Positions 23,510 through 35,581 of a stretch of DNA of 64,000 nucleotides are shown one piece after another. Position 1 is the stretch's first letter. Each line of letters opens with the position of its first letter. This stretch comes from Myrica gale (taxonomy: Eukaryota > Streptophyta > Magnoliopsida > Fagales > Myricaceae), in the NCBI GenBank assembly GCA_963930655.1, contig OZ005612.1:16001001-16065000 (forward strand), read 5' to 3'. A program made the translations under genes and the position numbers. Below the pieces are notes generated by a model. That model was given only the letters and a program-made list of their open reading frames with translations, was not told the DNA's origin and did not search any database.

Positions 23510-25541
23510 GTATCTTAACATTTTCCAACCTTCTTATTAGGGTGTGTTTGACACTAAATAAGCATTTTGAAGTGAATGGTAGATCTGTTTAAGCCTCTTC
23601 AAGCATATTGAATATGTTTGTCCAGTTTCCTTACTCGAGTCCAATTAAAGTGGAAGTGGTTTTTTGTACTCTGATAGGCTCCCAAGGACTCGGTGTCCCT
23701 TCAATATTTTCTGCTCTGTTGAATTCCTTGATAAGTCCTATATTCTTTGGGAAGACATGGTTTCACAAATGCTGAGGCTATTTGACATATATTCGTAGAA
23801 GATAGTGTTCAACTTTTTCTTTTTGGTGCTGGTGTTAAAAGACATCAAAAAGCATGCAACAAATATTTTTGCTTGCATAGCTCAAGTTCCTTTAGTTTCT
23901 TCATACCCTTACAAACTGTGATTATATATGCTTGCTGGAAGTGTCAAGATTTTGACAAAATTTCTTTTGCCACAGATGTCTGTCTTTAGTTTCATTTTTT
24001 CTGCTTAATTTGGCATAGCCTTCTGCTCTTACATTTTGATTGCACCTCTTCATTTGCAGGTTCTATATTGTAGCCTATTTGCAACAAATATGTTGGTTTG
24101 AATTAAGTAGAGGGGCGGTCAAATTCCCTTTTCCAGCTGATATCTATACTGTCATTCAAGCTTCATCTTGGAAGGTTATGGTAATCGTCTGCCCACCACT
24201 GTTGTTACCTTCTGTTTGACAGAAATTGTCCTCTAAGGGCCTATCTTTTTTTTTGGTAAGCTTCCAGACCAGTGTAATTATCGAATTACACTAATTGGAT
24301 GTTTTTCTTTTGTTGGTTTTGTAATTAGGTGGTGCTGTAAAGTTGATAGGCACTTTGCCTACAGGTACTCTGCTGCAGATCAATGTTTTGGCCAAAGACC
24401 CTTCCTGCAGAATCCATTGTTCCTGTATTTTGTGAGTGATTCCTTCTGTGCATCTGGTCCGGCTCGTGTGATGCTGGCATTCCTGAAAGGTTGCAAGAAG
24501 CATGTGACTCCTTAGTTTCCGCTTGTTGTACATGAATATTGTACTCTCGAGTGTCTGCATTGTAGTAGGGCAAATGCGAAAGTTCTGCTGTCTTTGCAAA
24601 GACAAGGTTAAATGAGCATAGTTTGTTTTCTCGTGTCATTTATGGACATCAAGATTCTTGGGATATATAAATGCAGCTCTTTTTTCACCTTTAGACCCCT
24701 AAGTGTAAAATCACTGCCACATTAATTTGGGTGTTATGTCGCCACATATCCCTCTAGCCGACCAATGTCTCTTGCTCGCTATCTCAATCATCCTCTATAT
24801 CCCTGTTCCGAAAAAAAACAGAACAAGTGGCATTTTCTGGCAAATTCGAGTTTGCTTCTAAAAGAAGTAAGGTACCCTGAACATTCAGAAATCTGCTATA
24901 GTAAAGGCACTCCTATGAAATATAAACAATACTGGACTTTGAAGCACCCGATAAGCTGTTTGTCAAGGTTAGGATTTCAAAGGCGTTTTGAGGTCTACTT
25001 GGAATCTATCAGACCAAGTTACAAAAGAGTTATTTAACTACCATAGTGCTAAGACAAATGAGTATTTGACAACCAGTGGGAACAAAATTATTCAACTAGC
25101 ATTGCTAATAAAAATAATTACATAATTGAGTGCTGATTTTATTGAGGACACCAACATTGCACAACAACAACGAGGAACATTCTTGCACACTAAGTGTTGG
25201 TTCTTTTACCCAAATGTACTAGGCAAGTGATCACCAATTACTGACTCATCACATTGTGTATAAATATTCAACACTATACCGAATGAATATCAGAGAACGA
25301 AAAAAAGAGACACAAACTTAGAATGAAAAATACATAAAATGATAATATTTTTAAAAAATAAAAGATCCAAAAATTTTAATGCATAAAAATTCAAAAAATT
25401 ACCAAAAACGACTTAAATTTATAAACCTGGTTTCTGCATATACTTAGAACCATAAATTTATATATCCACATGTACACTACTGGCAACCTACGAAAAAAAA
25501 AACTCAGAAAGGATGAAGACTGGTGGTTTCTGCGTGTCAAT
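23510..25541. other. Non-coding region, no gene seen
   Basis: Mostly intron-like or intergenic AT-rich sequence, possibly the rest of the duplicated GTE locus. ORFs of 90-104 residues occur on both strands at 24.3-25.0 kb, but they overlap, lack motifs and show no coding signature I can support. Confidence 0.4.
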
Positions 25542-27026
25542 CATGGGCGGAACCAAGCCATGGCGGCCGCCATGGTTGGCTCCGCCAAAAATAATTTTTT
25601 ACATGTGTTATTTTTTTTAAATAAATAGATTGGTTTGGGTCTGCCATGGTTGAGCTCTGGGCCCGCCATGTTTTGAGTTTTTGTTTTCATGTTAAGGTAG
25701 TCTTTCCATATACAAATAGTTGCTTCTTATATTAATCATTAATTGCATCACAAATATTTATTTTGGTCAATGTCTAAGAATAAGTCCTACTTTTAATTTT
25801 TTTTAAGGCCAATTTTATAATATTATTGATAGAAAGGTTAATTGCAAAAGATTCCATCACAAACAACCTAACATATGTCACAAATCTATAATGTGGCTAC
25901 TAGTTCTGAAATTGATACTAGTTTGAAAAGACCTCGTATTGAGTTTAGTCCAAATGATATTGTTACTGACCTAGGGATACGTAAATCCATTGAAGAATAT
26001 GATGCTATGATTATTGATCAAGTTCGTAGGGAGTACTTGCTCAAAGGTCCTTGTCAACCGCGTAGCCATAATTTTCACAGGAAGAAATATGAGAGTGATA
26101 CAAGGGGTTTTATGGCGGCATGGTTCAAAGATTATCCGTGGTTGAAATATAATGTATCAAACGATGTCGCATATTGCTTGTGGTGTTATTTTTTAGACGA
26201 TCTATAGGGGCAAGGTCCGGGAGAGAGATGTTTACTTCTGTTGGATTTAACACTTCTATCGTTCGAGGCGTGGTGGACAAACAATTACTTATTTGCAATG
26301 TTTTTGTGTGGAAGTATTTTGTCAGAATATTGATTTAATTGCTCAAGAGATGAATGATCGTTTCACAGAAGCAAGTACAGAGTTACTTCTTTGCATAACA
26401 TGTCTTGATCCAAGGGACTCATTCTCAACATTTGATCGTGATAGGTTATGTCGTCTTGTTGAGTTTTATCCAGAAAATTTCTCAACAACTGAAAAATTGT
26501 TTCTTAAAGATCAGTTTGACACCTACATTAGAGATGTTAGATTGCATGATGTTTTTTCTGGGCTTCAAGATATTGGCGGTCTTGTTGTGAAGATGGTTGA
26601 GACCAAAAAGAATATTTTGTATCCACTAGCTGATCAGCTTATTGAGTTGACATTGGTCTTACCAGTTGCGACTGCAAACCGTTGAGAGAGTGTTCTCTGC
26701 GATGAAGATTATCAAGACTGATTTGCATAATAAGATGAGAGATAACTGGATGAATGATTGCATGATGGTATACATTGAGCGGGAAATTTTTGAAACTATA
26801 GAGAACGAAGTCGTTTTGCAACATTTTCAGAAGATGCACAAACCCAGGATTCAATTGCCCCCTCTCAATCGTAGTACATAGTATGTTATGTGTATTTTAA
26901 TTATTTTTTCTTTAATTTTTAATATTGTATTTCTAAGACAATTTTTAGTATTATATTTGAAAAAAAATCAGTCATTTCGTTTTAAAAATTCGCCATGGTT
27001 GACTTATAATCGTGGTTCCGCCACTA
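25542..27026 (+). mobile_element. Non-autonomous hAT element (ZMYM/TTF-type transposase family), 1.5 kb, perfect 8-bp target duplication
   Basis: Ends read CATGGGCGGAACC and, inward from the right, TAGTGGCGGAACC. Flanks are GTGTCAAT at 25534-25541 and 27027-27034. The GGCGGA termini and the encoded zinc finger/MYM-like protein place it in the hAT group often annotated as ZMYM1-like in plants. It is an internal-deletion derivative of a longer autonomous element. Confidence 0.9.
25875..26878 (+). pseudogene. ZMYM1-like (TTF-type) hAT transposase, internally deleted
   Basis: The N-terminal part (25875-26207) has the TTF-type zinc-finger region: RREYLLKGPCQPRSHNF, RGFMAAWFKDYPWLKYN and VAYCLWCYFLDD. 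It then stops (TAG at 26205) and the DUF4371-type middle is missing. From about 26290 the C-terminal part follows, with QEMNDRFTEASTELL, CLDPRDSFSTFD and LIELTLVLPVATA. A frameshift near 26680 leads into TVERVFSAMKIIKTDLHNKM, the hAT dimerisation motif, and the frame ends at 26879. Not functional. Both ends are well conserved, implying a recent deletion from an active parent. Confidence 0.85.
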
Positions 27027-27196
27027 GTGTCAATTAAACAGAAATTGAGCAGTTAATTAAATAAAATGAATTTTCTAACGTATGTCTTAGCCATCTTATC
27101 TTTCTAATTGGATCTCTAGGGATAGTATCCAAATCGAAGCCAATATTGCGTGTAGCAATTCTCGATGTTGACCCACCAAACAATGTTAGCGTCAGG

Positions 27197-28470
27197 TAGG
27201 GGTGGGCAATTTACCCAATACTCGATGGCCCGACCCGTTTCAACCCAGTTGGTACGGGTTTGACCGGGTTCGGGATCGGGTATACTATGCTAGCCCGATT
27301 TAAACCGAACCCGACCAGTTTACAATTAAAACCTGTAGAATTCCTTTTACACCCCCCAAGTCGTCGGCATCCCAGTTCCCCCAGGCCCCCCAGCTGTTGA
27401 AATTTTCCCCAGCCTTGCGACCTTCCCCTCTCACTGACCTCTGCCTTAGCTCACTCCCCACTTGCCGACTTCCGTCTTTCTCTCAGTCTCACAGCTTATA
27501 GTCTCTTCGTCTCTCTCACTGCCCAGTGCCCTACCCATTAACCCCTAACCCTCCCCGAAACTGAGCCGAACCAGGTCTGCAGGTCCGACTTGAGGTTCCA
27601 CCCCATTCGAGGTCGTGTTAGACTCAAAATTTTTGATCCCGAACCAGGGGCGGAAAGAAGGGGGAGCCAAGGGTGTCGACCAACACCCATGGCTCCCAAA
27701 AAAAAAATATTTATATGTATATATGTACCGTACAACCACGGCCACCCCTTCTTTCCATGTCTACTACTTGCCAAATCTTAGCAGAAGAAGATAATCTTTA
27801 TTTTCTGTTGCAAAACAAGACGAAAATCGTAGCTCTTCGGGAGAAAAAGAATAGAGTCAGTAATAGTATTGGTAAGGTGAACCATCAGAACTGAAGACGA
27901 CAACCTTTTCTTTAGGCAAGTAGTGAACTTGGTTGGGAAGAAAATATAAAATAAAAAAACTAAACTGCATGGAGAGTAGGAAAAACTGCAGAACTGTGTA
28001 TATCTTCTGTACGTCTCACAGAAATCCTTAGAATTAAGCTTAAAGATTACAGGACTGTATCCATAATTTAATCTAAAAATAACATTTAACTATTTTAACA
28101 TGTTGCATGTGATCTTTGTGTATCTAGTTTGGAAAAAGTAATGATCCATATTCAAAATGACTGATTTGATTGAGATCGAGCGTAACGGTAAAACTCAAAA
28201 CAATACTACTACTTCTTTGTGTATCTAGTTTACAACGTTTTCAAAATATGTAGTCTCATAGGATCCACTTGACACCTCTCAGTATCAACAAATAATATTG
28301 TACGTGTATTTCAATATTTTTAGTCCTTAATTTTTGATATTTTAGCTTTAAGATATTTTTGTTGCATTACGTAATAAAAAAATTTGTTGTCATTTTTTCT
28401 TAAGAATTCGACCCCCTTCAATTGAATTCCCGGTTCTGCCACTGTCCCGAACCCGGTTTGCCTAGCCCTA
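27197..28470. mobile_element. hAT MITE-like element with TAGGGGTGGGC end, split by a nested insertion
   Basis: The left end is TAGGGGTGGGCAATTT and the right end inward TAGGGCTAGGC. Flanks GCGTCAGG (27189-27196) and GTGTTAGG (28471-28478) agree at 6 of 8 bases. Subterminal sequence is rich in CGGGTT/CCCGACC. Without the nested 800-bp insertion it is about 470 bp. Confidence 0.65.
27645..28444. mobile_element. Nested hAT element, 800 bp, CAGGGGCGGAA end, perfect 8-bp target duplication
   Basis: Starts CAGGGGCGGAAAG and ends TTCTGCCACTG, flanked by TCCCGAAC at 27637-27644 and 28445-28452. It is inserted within the MITE 27197-28470. The left end (GGGGGAGCCAAGGGTGTCGA) is shared with the fragment at 42218. 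No transposase remains. Confidence 0.85.
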
Positions 28471-28478
28471 GTGTTAGG

Positions 28479-29869
28479 CATGCCAATATTGCGTGTAGCA
28501 ATTCTAGTTCGATATTTTGCATGTTGTGTGTGTCATTTGAGCCAAAGGCCAAAAAATGGTATAGTCAGACATCATTTGCTAATATTGAAGAATGGGGTGA
28601 AAGTTACAACAGTGGAAAATTAACTAACCAAGTCTCTTTGTTGATTTCTGAAAATTCTTCAACAATTTTCAGATTCTTGTCGATTTTACAATCTCGAGAA
28701 TTCCACAATAGCAGCCCAAATATTTTGCCTTCTTCCTCTCTATGCTCATAGTTGTCATAGAATTTTCTGAGTTCTGATGACCAACTATAAACTGACGATT
28801 AGAATAGACTATCTCATAACTATCCTTTTATATGAAAATCCTAGTTGTGATAGTGCATCAAATTGTTAGGGATCTCAGATCTCGGCCGTAGGATCACATA
28901 AAAAACTATTTTCAATTAACTCCATTATATTCTTTTATTTCGAATTTTTTGCTTCTACAAATTGTAATCATGTCCATCAACATATTACAATTCTCTCTCG
29001 AGAATTCAAGATTGATTTGTGAAATTCATTTTGCTAACAATTATATTCGTTTATTCATCCTTTCACCATACTATATTTCATATGACCTAACAGGACTAGA
29101 ATATTATCATTGATAAAATCTCTAGCTCATATAATTCTTAATTTTATAATCTGTAACTCGTTGGACTCTCAAATAATTTCACAAATAAATATATATTATA
29201 TATTAATTTCAAAAAACAATTCACAAAATTCCTCTGGCCAGAGATTTCTTTTCTCGAGTCCAACCCCATACATATATACTTGAATATACTATCTCACAAA
29301 GATACTGGTGGATTCTTTATTTAGGATTTATACAAACTCATTCATTATGTACAAGACCCGACATTGTCTGAAAATATTTAACCTAGAAAGATCATCACCA
29401 AATGACTAGATCAGAGTACAAGTAATAATAAATAAATCTGCACAAACCTCTCAGGTCTAAGGATGTCATAAACAAATTATGTTGAATACCTTCTCAATGT
29501 TAACGATCACTTTCAGAAGATTTTCATATTTGATCTTGTTTAGTGCATGTACTCTTACAGTGCACCTACTCGTTTGCATAAGGTCACCACCTCGATGATT
29601 GAGTACATCATCATTTTTAATAGAGGCACAACGAGTATACACCTATTGAACTTAAATATGTACATTGGTCTAGAACAAATATTAAGTGTAATAGGAACCG
29701 AAAAAGTCAAACTTCCCGCCTTTGATTAACTAACCATTGACATGATTTTTATACAATGTCACTCAATAATAACCGTGTAACATCTTATGTTATAACATAT
29801 TACCTAATATATAAATATAAACACGAAGTTTTCAAAAACAAAAACTAATAGTACCTAATATACATATTA
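28479..29869. other. AT-rich intergenic DNA, no gene seen
   Basis: Only short ORFs are present. The first 60 bases repeat sequence from just left of the MITE (AATATTGCGTGTAGCAATTC at about 27146 and 28486), and a related piece lies at 33005-33060. Confidence 0.45.
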
Positions 29870-30990
29870 CCTAGGGGGCTAGGGGGCTAATGGGGCCATG
29901 GCCCCCCAAAGTTTTTCAAAAAAAAATATATGGGTAAAATTTCAAATTTTTGCAAAAAAACATTTAATATAAGGGAAAAATTGATATTAATCTTTGTAAT
30001 GATCTCTCCAAAATTTTTGGAAAAATAAAATTGAGAGGAAGAAAGAATGCGAGAGGGGAAATAACTATTTTATAAGTGAGCCCTCCAATTTTTAAAAGAA
30101 AAAAAATACCGAGTGTGTCTTTTTTACTTTTCTGTCCCCCTCCAATTTTTTTTTTCTAAAATTCCTCCATCTTTTCTAGAATCTCTCTCTCTCTCTTCTA
30201 GATTGTGTATTTTCTACTTGTCTTTCTCTCTACCTCTTTTCTAAAATTTATCACTTCTTTCTCTTTCACTTCTGCCTCTCACTATTTACATTCTTATTGT
30301 TCAGATTTTCTCTCAATGGCCTCTCTCTTTTCTCTCTCTCCCATTATTTTACCTCATATACAGAAAATAGCAAAATTCATATTTAAAACTTGAAATACAA
30401 CAAACTTTTTTCTTTGTATACACAAAATTTCCTCAAAGTTAGAATTCTAAATGTTATTACATTGAATTGTTATTATATTTTTTTCCTAAAAACAAACTTA
30501 TTTCATTATTATTGTCTAATTAAAATATTATTGCTCTATTTTTTTCTAAAAAAAATATTATTATTGCTCTATTATTTGTGTGTACATACATATATTATTT
30601 TGGCTAGACTTTAACATTGCTTCGTGCCTTTGTCAATAACTTATGAGTCATTTATTCTGAAGATTTTAAAATTTTGATTATATTCGGCTGCACAAAATTT
30701 TGGTACTGATATAATAATTGATGACTTTTGCTCGTTGAAGGAATGTATAGTTCATTTAGCATAATTGATGAAAATTTGGCTTTTACACTTAAGTTAAATT
30801 TTATATATTTTTAAGTTTTAAAATAAGTGTATCATTTTGATTATGTTTATTTTGATTATAATAAAAATTTGAAGGCCCAATGATTAGTTGAAGTACATGT
30901 AAGATGACCTCAACACCTAGTTAGAGAAAAAATTAAGCAAAAATTATATTCGGCCCCCCTAAGGGCAAATCCTGGCTTCGTCCTTGGTAG
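29870..30990. mobile_element. Possible hAT-like element with GGCCCCCC subterminal sequence
   Basis: The left side has GGGGGGCTAATGGGGCCATGGCCCCCCAAAG-type sequence and the right side has CGGCCCCCCTAAGGGC followed by AATCCTGGCTTCGTCC, the usual look of plant hAT-related non-autonomous elements. I could not establish a clean target duplication. The interior is AT- and CT-rich without coding capacity. Confidence 0.35.
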
Positions 30991-31985
30991 TATCTAAATA
31001 TCAATTACCTAGAATAATAGGAGGGAGCTGACGAGGGTGCCCTTCACTAATTCGCGGTACATGTAGATCCCTAATTTTTGAATGAACCTCCCGAGTGATG
31101 TTGTCGTGACCTATTCAGGCTACGAGACCAACTTAAGACTCTAAGTAACTTATATTTTGAACTATGATGTAATTTTAACTTATTGCTTTGAGTTATTGAT
31201 GTAGATTAGATTTATAAATGTTTCTCTATTTGTGTTATGTGATATAAGTATACATTTTTATTACGCGTATATTTACGTACATATTTGTACACTACGTAAG
31301 AAAGCCTGAGGGTCTCTGTGTCAGCTGGCTATAAGAAAATAAAATTTTGAGTAGTATTTTCATAAACTAAAGTAACCCATATTTTCTAAATTAGTAATAG
31401 CAAGTTAAAAAAAATCTGCTGCAAGTTTTTGTTAAACGTGCTTGAGAGTTCATCATGGTGAGCTCTCGTAGTTGTCATTTGCCCCTTTTGGGCTAGCGTT
31501 CGAGGTGTAACAGTTAAATGATATCAAATGAAGGTTTCGATCCTGTGACCTGTGGGTTATACGTCTTGCATGGGTTGATCGCCTATAGTACTTTTCACCT
31601 CTCTGTACAGAAGAATCGATGGATGTCTTAATGGTAGCTCGACGAGAAGTATGACTTGGAAGGGTGAGTGGTAGGGGAAGTGGCGATGGCGCGTGGGGAA
31701 AGAGAGGAGAAGCGTTTACGAAGTTTAAGAGAAGAGGAGGATGAAGTGACAGGGAGCAGTCTTTGGCAGAGTGCGAATCGTCTGTTGGGATTGGGAATCA
31801 ATCGGTGGCGTTTGGGGGTGAACATGGGCGACTTCAGCTATAGGCAAGGTAGGCGGTTGCCTAAGACCCCCAAAATAGGGAAGCCCCCAATTAAAATTTT
31901 TCTTTAATAGTTATATTTAAAAAATGTTTAATGATAAGGCCTTACAAATTTAAGGTTAAAACTATTTGTATAAAATTTTAGTTAA
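30991..31985. other. Non-coding region, no gene seen
   Basis: AT-rich DNA. A GC-richer patch at 31.63-31.88 kb carries overlapping ORFs on both strands without domain features. TAGGCGGTTGCCTAAGACCC at about 31849 resembles a transposon terminus and lies 130 bases from the truncated end of the UGT pseudogene, so it may mark the insertion that cut the gene. Confidence 0.35.
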
Positions 31986-31993
31986 TTAATTCG

Positions 31994-32400
31994 TGAAGGT
32001 CATGCCACCATCAGATATGACACAGGTCACAGGCGGTACTTTGGAGGAGGCCGTGTCGTTTAGTTTGGAGAGGAGGTTTCCGAATGGGACGAGGCAAGTC
32101 CTCGATGTGGACTGGGAAAGAGTGGGGACATCTTGGCTAACATCAGCATCCGAGAGTGGCAGCCCATCGGGGATGGCTTCAAAGCGGAAATCCGGCAAGC
32201 CGTCAAGGGAATTGGGGCCTCTGGACCTGAGCAATCGTTTGTGATTGTACTCGGAATTGACAAAAGTAACGTGGAAGCCTTTCTGGTTGAGGAGTTTTGC
32301 TAACTTGAGCATCGGGTTTATGTGACCCTGACATGGGACTGGGACGCAAACGCACACAGTTGAGAAGAAACAGAATGCATAGAGAAAGTTTGGTTTGGTC
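31994..32400 (-). pseudogene. Truncated UGT85A-like pseudogene (exon 1 only, no start codon)
   Basis: Encodes [20 protein letters not shown], the catalytic-His region, through [20 protein letters not shown] to [13 protein letters not shown], and then runs into a stop. This corresponds to about residues 13-131 of the intact copy at 38.1-39.7 kb and is nearly identical to it. The stretch carrying the ATG and first residues is deleted: GGGACGCAAAC jumps to AAGAAACAG of the leader, losing about 80 bases and the TATA box. The rest of exon 1 and all of exon 2 are absent. Confidence 0.92.
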
Positions 32401-32499
32401 GATCTTTTGCATGCCCAACTTTTGCAGTGGCGGTGTAGAATTTTTTTGGGGCCAAATAATAAAATTATATTGTTAAAAATAATAACATACAAAACTGAA

Positions 32500-32930
32500 T
32501 TAGGATATTTGCAAATATACCCCTCTCAATTTGCTAATCCACCTAATCGCTCTAATGTTTTTTTTTTAAATGATGACGAAATACATTTCGTCGTTCTAAA
32601 GAGAAAATTTCAAATTTTAATGCAATCATTAGTCCTGGAAAGCCTTGATCATTACTCTATCTCTCCTATTTACATCTATTTATCATTGCACTTTTCTACG
32701 ACCGTTTTGTCGAAATTCAAGGACCTGCAACTCTTATATATAGATATATATTCTGATCAATAATGCAGGGGGACATGTTTTCAAATGGCCCCATCTTATG
32801 CACTCTGTATACATTATCTTATCTGCTAGGCGTCGGCTATATATATTGGTTTACGTGTACAATTATAAAATAACTAATTATAGGCGAAGATAACGTTTTT
32901 CAAGTTTGGATTATATATAAGCCTCCAACA
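32500..32930. repeat. Copy of the UGT-NMO intergenic block (inverted relative to 8.56-10.33 kb)
   Basis: Contains TACCCCTCTCAATTTGCTAA, TCGTCGTTCTAAAGAGAAAA and GTTTACGTGTACAATTATAA in the same order as 35164-35580, and in reverse order and orientation relative to 8.57-10.33 kb. It lacks the hAT MITE found at 9962 and therefore records the empty site. Confidence 0.8.
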
Positions 32931-33169
32931 TGTTTTGTTTGGGTGCTACGTATGCCTTAGCCCTCTTATTTTTATAACGTGGTCTCTAGGGAGAGTATCC
33001 AACTCAGGCATGCCAGTAATATTGCCTTAGGCAATGATCTCGACGTTGACACATTATATGGATTACACGGTATTCAATACTGTCATACTGAGCATGGGCT
33101 TACTCTTTGTGGAATTCATATCATATTTATATCTCCTCTTAATTGAAAGTAAAAAACAACTCAATTATT

Positions 33170-33438
33170 TTTTTAACAAAAAAAGAAATTAAGAAAGTTT
33201 GCGATAAATAAATAGGTCTGAAAAACAATTGAAAATTAAGGGGTTATTGAGACGAGCGCGACCGGCTGACTGTTATACCACGAGCACCGATGTCAGAGAT
33301 CTTGGATTCTAGACAGAATTATTACAACTGGCTCAACATTAAAAGCCGCAAATGCTCCCACAGGTCGTCCAGGTCACATGTTACCAGAACTTATTTAATG
33401 TGTCAATGGCACGTGCTTTCGAAGCAGTGTGTGTCCCT
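33170..33438. repeat. Upstream segment shared with the second intact UGT (40.85-41.18 kb)
   Basis: Shares ATAAATA...GGTTATTGAGACG, CATTAAAA(G/A)CCGCAAATGCTCC and GTGCTTTCGAAGCAGTGT with 40860-41165 in the same orientation. Together with the UGT pseudogene to its left, this marks a duplication of the UGT gene with its upstream flank. The match ends where NMO-derived sequence begins. Confidence 0.8.
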
Positions 33439-33530
33439 TGGAAAAATTGAATGTCATATAGGGTTGGCCAGCTTTGCCAGTCACGCGCAAATTACGAAGC
33501 CAAAAGGTTCCAATATGTCTGCAAATTCTG

Positions 33531-34503
33531 AGTAGTGTTGACAACCAAATCTGAACACTGAACTCTTACCATATCGACAGATTCTTCAATAAGAAGAGAT
33601 GCTTGGCAAGTTACTCCTCGTGGTCAATGGATGCATCTGCATCTGCATCTGCGAGTCTGTTCGCTGACTAGTTTTCTTTACCAGTTGTCTTGACTATTGT
33701 CTTCGAAGTCATGCTTTGTTTTTTTTTCTAGTCTCCTATATAAGCCATTTATACAAGCTTAATTGCTACTACAATTTTAGTAGTATTACCTTTTAACAAA
33801 TTAGTCATTAGACGGTTTCTGTAGTCCACTTTTTCATACATATAAATCATTTTGTCTTCCAAAACCTAGTTAACTAACGAAAGATCGACATGGTTTAAGA
33901 GTCGAGATATTCATTTCTGACTAACAAAAGATCGACATGAGTTAGAGGTCGAGACATCCATTTTTATGGTCGGATAGTCTATCTTAACACTCTAAAAGGC
34001 GAACCAGACAAGTTCTGAGTAGTGTTGACAACCAAATCTGAACACTGAACTCTTACCATATCGACAGATTCTTCAATAAGAAGAGATGCTTGGCAAGTTA
34101 CTCCTCGTGGTCAATGGATGCATCTGCATCTGCATCTGCATCTGCGAGTCTGTTCGCTGACTAGTTTTCTTTACCAGTTGTCTTGACTATTGTCTTCGAA
34201 GTCATGCTTTGTTTTTTTTTCTAGTCTCCTATATAAGCCATTTATACAAGCTTAATTGCTACTACAATTTTAGTAGTATTACCTTTTAACAAATTAGTCA
34301 TTAGACGGTTTCTGTAGTCCACTTTTTCATACATATAAATCATTTTGTCTTCCAAAACCTAGTTAACTAACGAAAGATCGACATGGTTTAAGAGTCGAGA
34401 TATTCATTTCTGACTAACAAAAGATCGACATGAGTTAGAGGTCGAGACATCCATTTTTATGGTCGGATAGTCTATCTTAACACTCTAAAAGGCGAACCAG
34501 ACA
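33531..34503 (+). repeat. Tandem duplication, unit about 487 bp, two near-identical copies
   Basis: Copy 1 is 33531-34017 and copy 2 is 34018 to about 34503. They look identical by eye except for one extra CATCTG unit in the short repeat at 34120-34150. The unit carries NMO downstream-flank sequence plus unrelated DNA (AAAGATCGACATG repeated twice within each unit). Near identity means either a very recent event or an assembly artefact. Confidence 0.95.
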
Positions 34504-34984
34504 CTCCGAAGAGTCGGTGGGCCAATGAGTAGGGTGACCAAAAGGCCATACAAAGACCCACAAGGGGCAGAAAAACCTTATCAGGCAGCAAACTAATATG
34601 ATTAGCAGAAAAGGAAAGGCAATGGCGAAATATGGTGGCACGAACAGCAGTTGGAGGCGTTCGCCAGTTGGCCGGTGTAGAAAGTCTCTCCAGTCGGTTG
34701 TGGTCTTCAAAAACCTCCAGAATAGCGTAGATCTAGCTACCAAATTCGCCGGAAAAAAATCCCTAAAAGTGGCCGGAAATGAGGATTTATTGAGAGATCC
34801 GGGCACATAAGACAAGAGTAGAGGAGGAGAGGGGGACGGGAGGAGCTGAAGCTTCTTCCGGCGTCGGAGAAGGAAGCAAGATGGGAGAGTCAGGCAGCCA
34901 CAAAGGTGAAAATTCTAGAGAGAAGACAGAAGAGAATCCTCGTATTTCAGAAACTAATTGGTTAAACGTGAATATGTCACAATA
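34504..34984. other. GC-richer insert with overlapping ORFs, no recognised gene
   Basis: ORFs of 112 residues (minus) and 70 residues (plus) overlap here. Neither shows a domain I recognise. Purine-rich sequence (GAGGAGGAGAGGGGGACGGG) near 34820 is typical of transposon leaders, so this may be part of an unclassified element. Confidence 0.3.
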
Positions 34985-35581
34985 AGTGATTAAGCCTAAT
35001 ATAAATGAATAAGATGCCTTTTAATGTCGCCGCAAGGCTTAAAAGGATTGCTTTTACCCCTTAGTCAATTAATTAAAATTATCGTAGCTTCTTTTATTAC
35101 CTATTATTTCGAGAGAGAAAAAATGGGAATCGATCTTTAGAAAGAACACCAATGAATTAGAATATTTACAAATATACCCCTTTCAATTTGCTAATCCACC
35201 TAATTGTGATGGTGCAGCTGATCAACTGGCTCTAATGTACGTTTTCTTTTAACACCAAATATATTCGTCGTTCTAAAGAGAAAAATTCAAATTTTAATAC
35301 ATTATCCAACTTTTCCTCAATCGATATATCGTTTTGTAGAAATTTAAGAAAATTGTCGTGCAACTCTTATATATAACTCTTACCAAACACCAATTTCTTT
35401 CTTTTCATTTTCTGCCCACTAATAAATTTAATTAATATTTTGATCAATAATGTACCGGCCATGATATCAAGCGAAAATGACCCCCAATGCATCTTATGCA
35501 CTCTGTGTACATTGTCTCATCTGATATGCGTCTGAATATTTATATTGGTTGACGTTTACTATTATAAAATAATTAATTATA

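Larger units (their letters stand above)
33440..35581 (+). repeat. Inverted duplication of the NMO 3' end and downstream flank
   Basis: Begins AATTGAATGTCATATAG, which aligns with the last NMO codons (AATTTAGTGTCATATAA in coding sense). It continues with GGTTGGCCAG, CCAAAAGGTTCCAA, TGCAAATTCTGA and GTGTTGACAACCAA in the order expected for the NMO downstream flank. After a tandem duplication and a unique insert (34.5-34.98 kb), more of the block follows (GATGCCTTTTAAT, TACCCCTTAGTCAATTAATT). The block ends abruptly at 35581 at a CACTA-type terminus. Confidence 0.85.

Noticed and set aside
24291..25037. Cluster of about 100-residue ORFs
   Set aside because: Mutually overlapping, no motifs, no splice context.
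33531..34503. CRISPR-like or LTR pair
   Set aside because: The two copies are directly adjacent with no internal region, so a tandem duplication and not LTRs; CRISPR arrays do not occur in plant nuclear DNA.
34477..34815. 112-residue minus ORF with hydrophobic stretch
   Set aside because: No recognised domain, overlaps an equally open plus ORF, lies in repeat-like GC-rich DNA.
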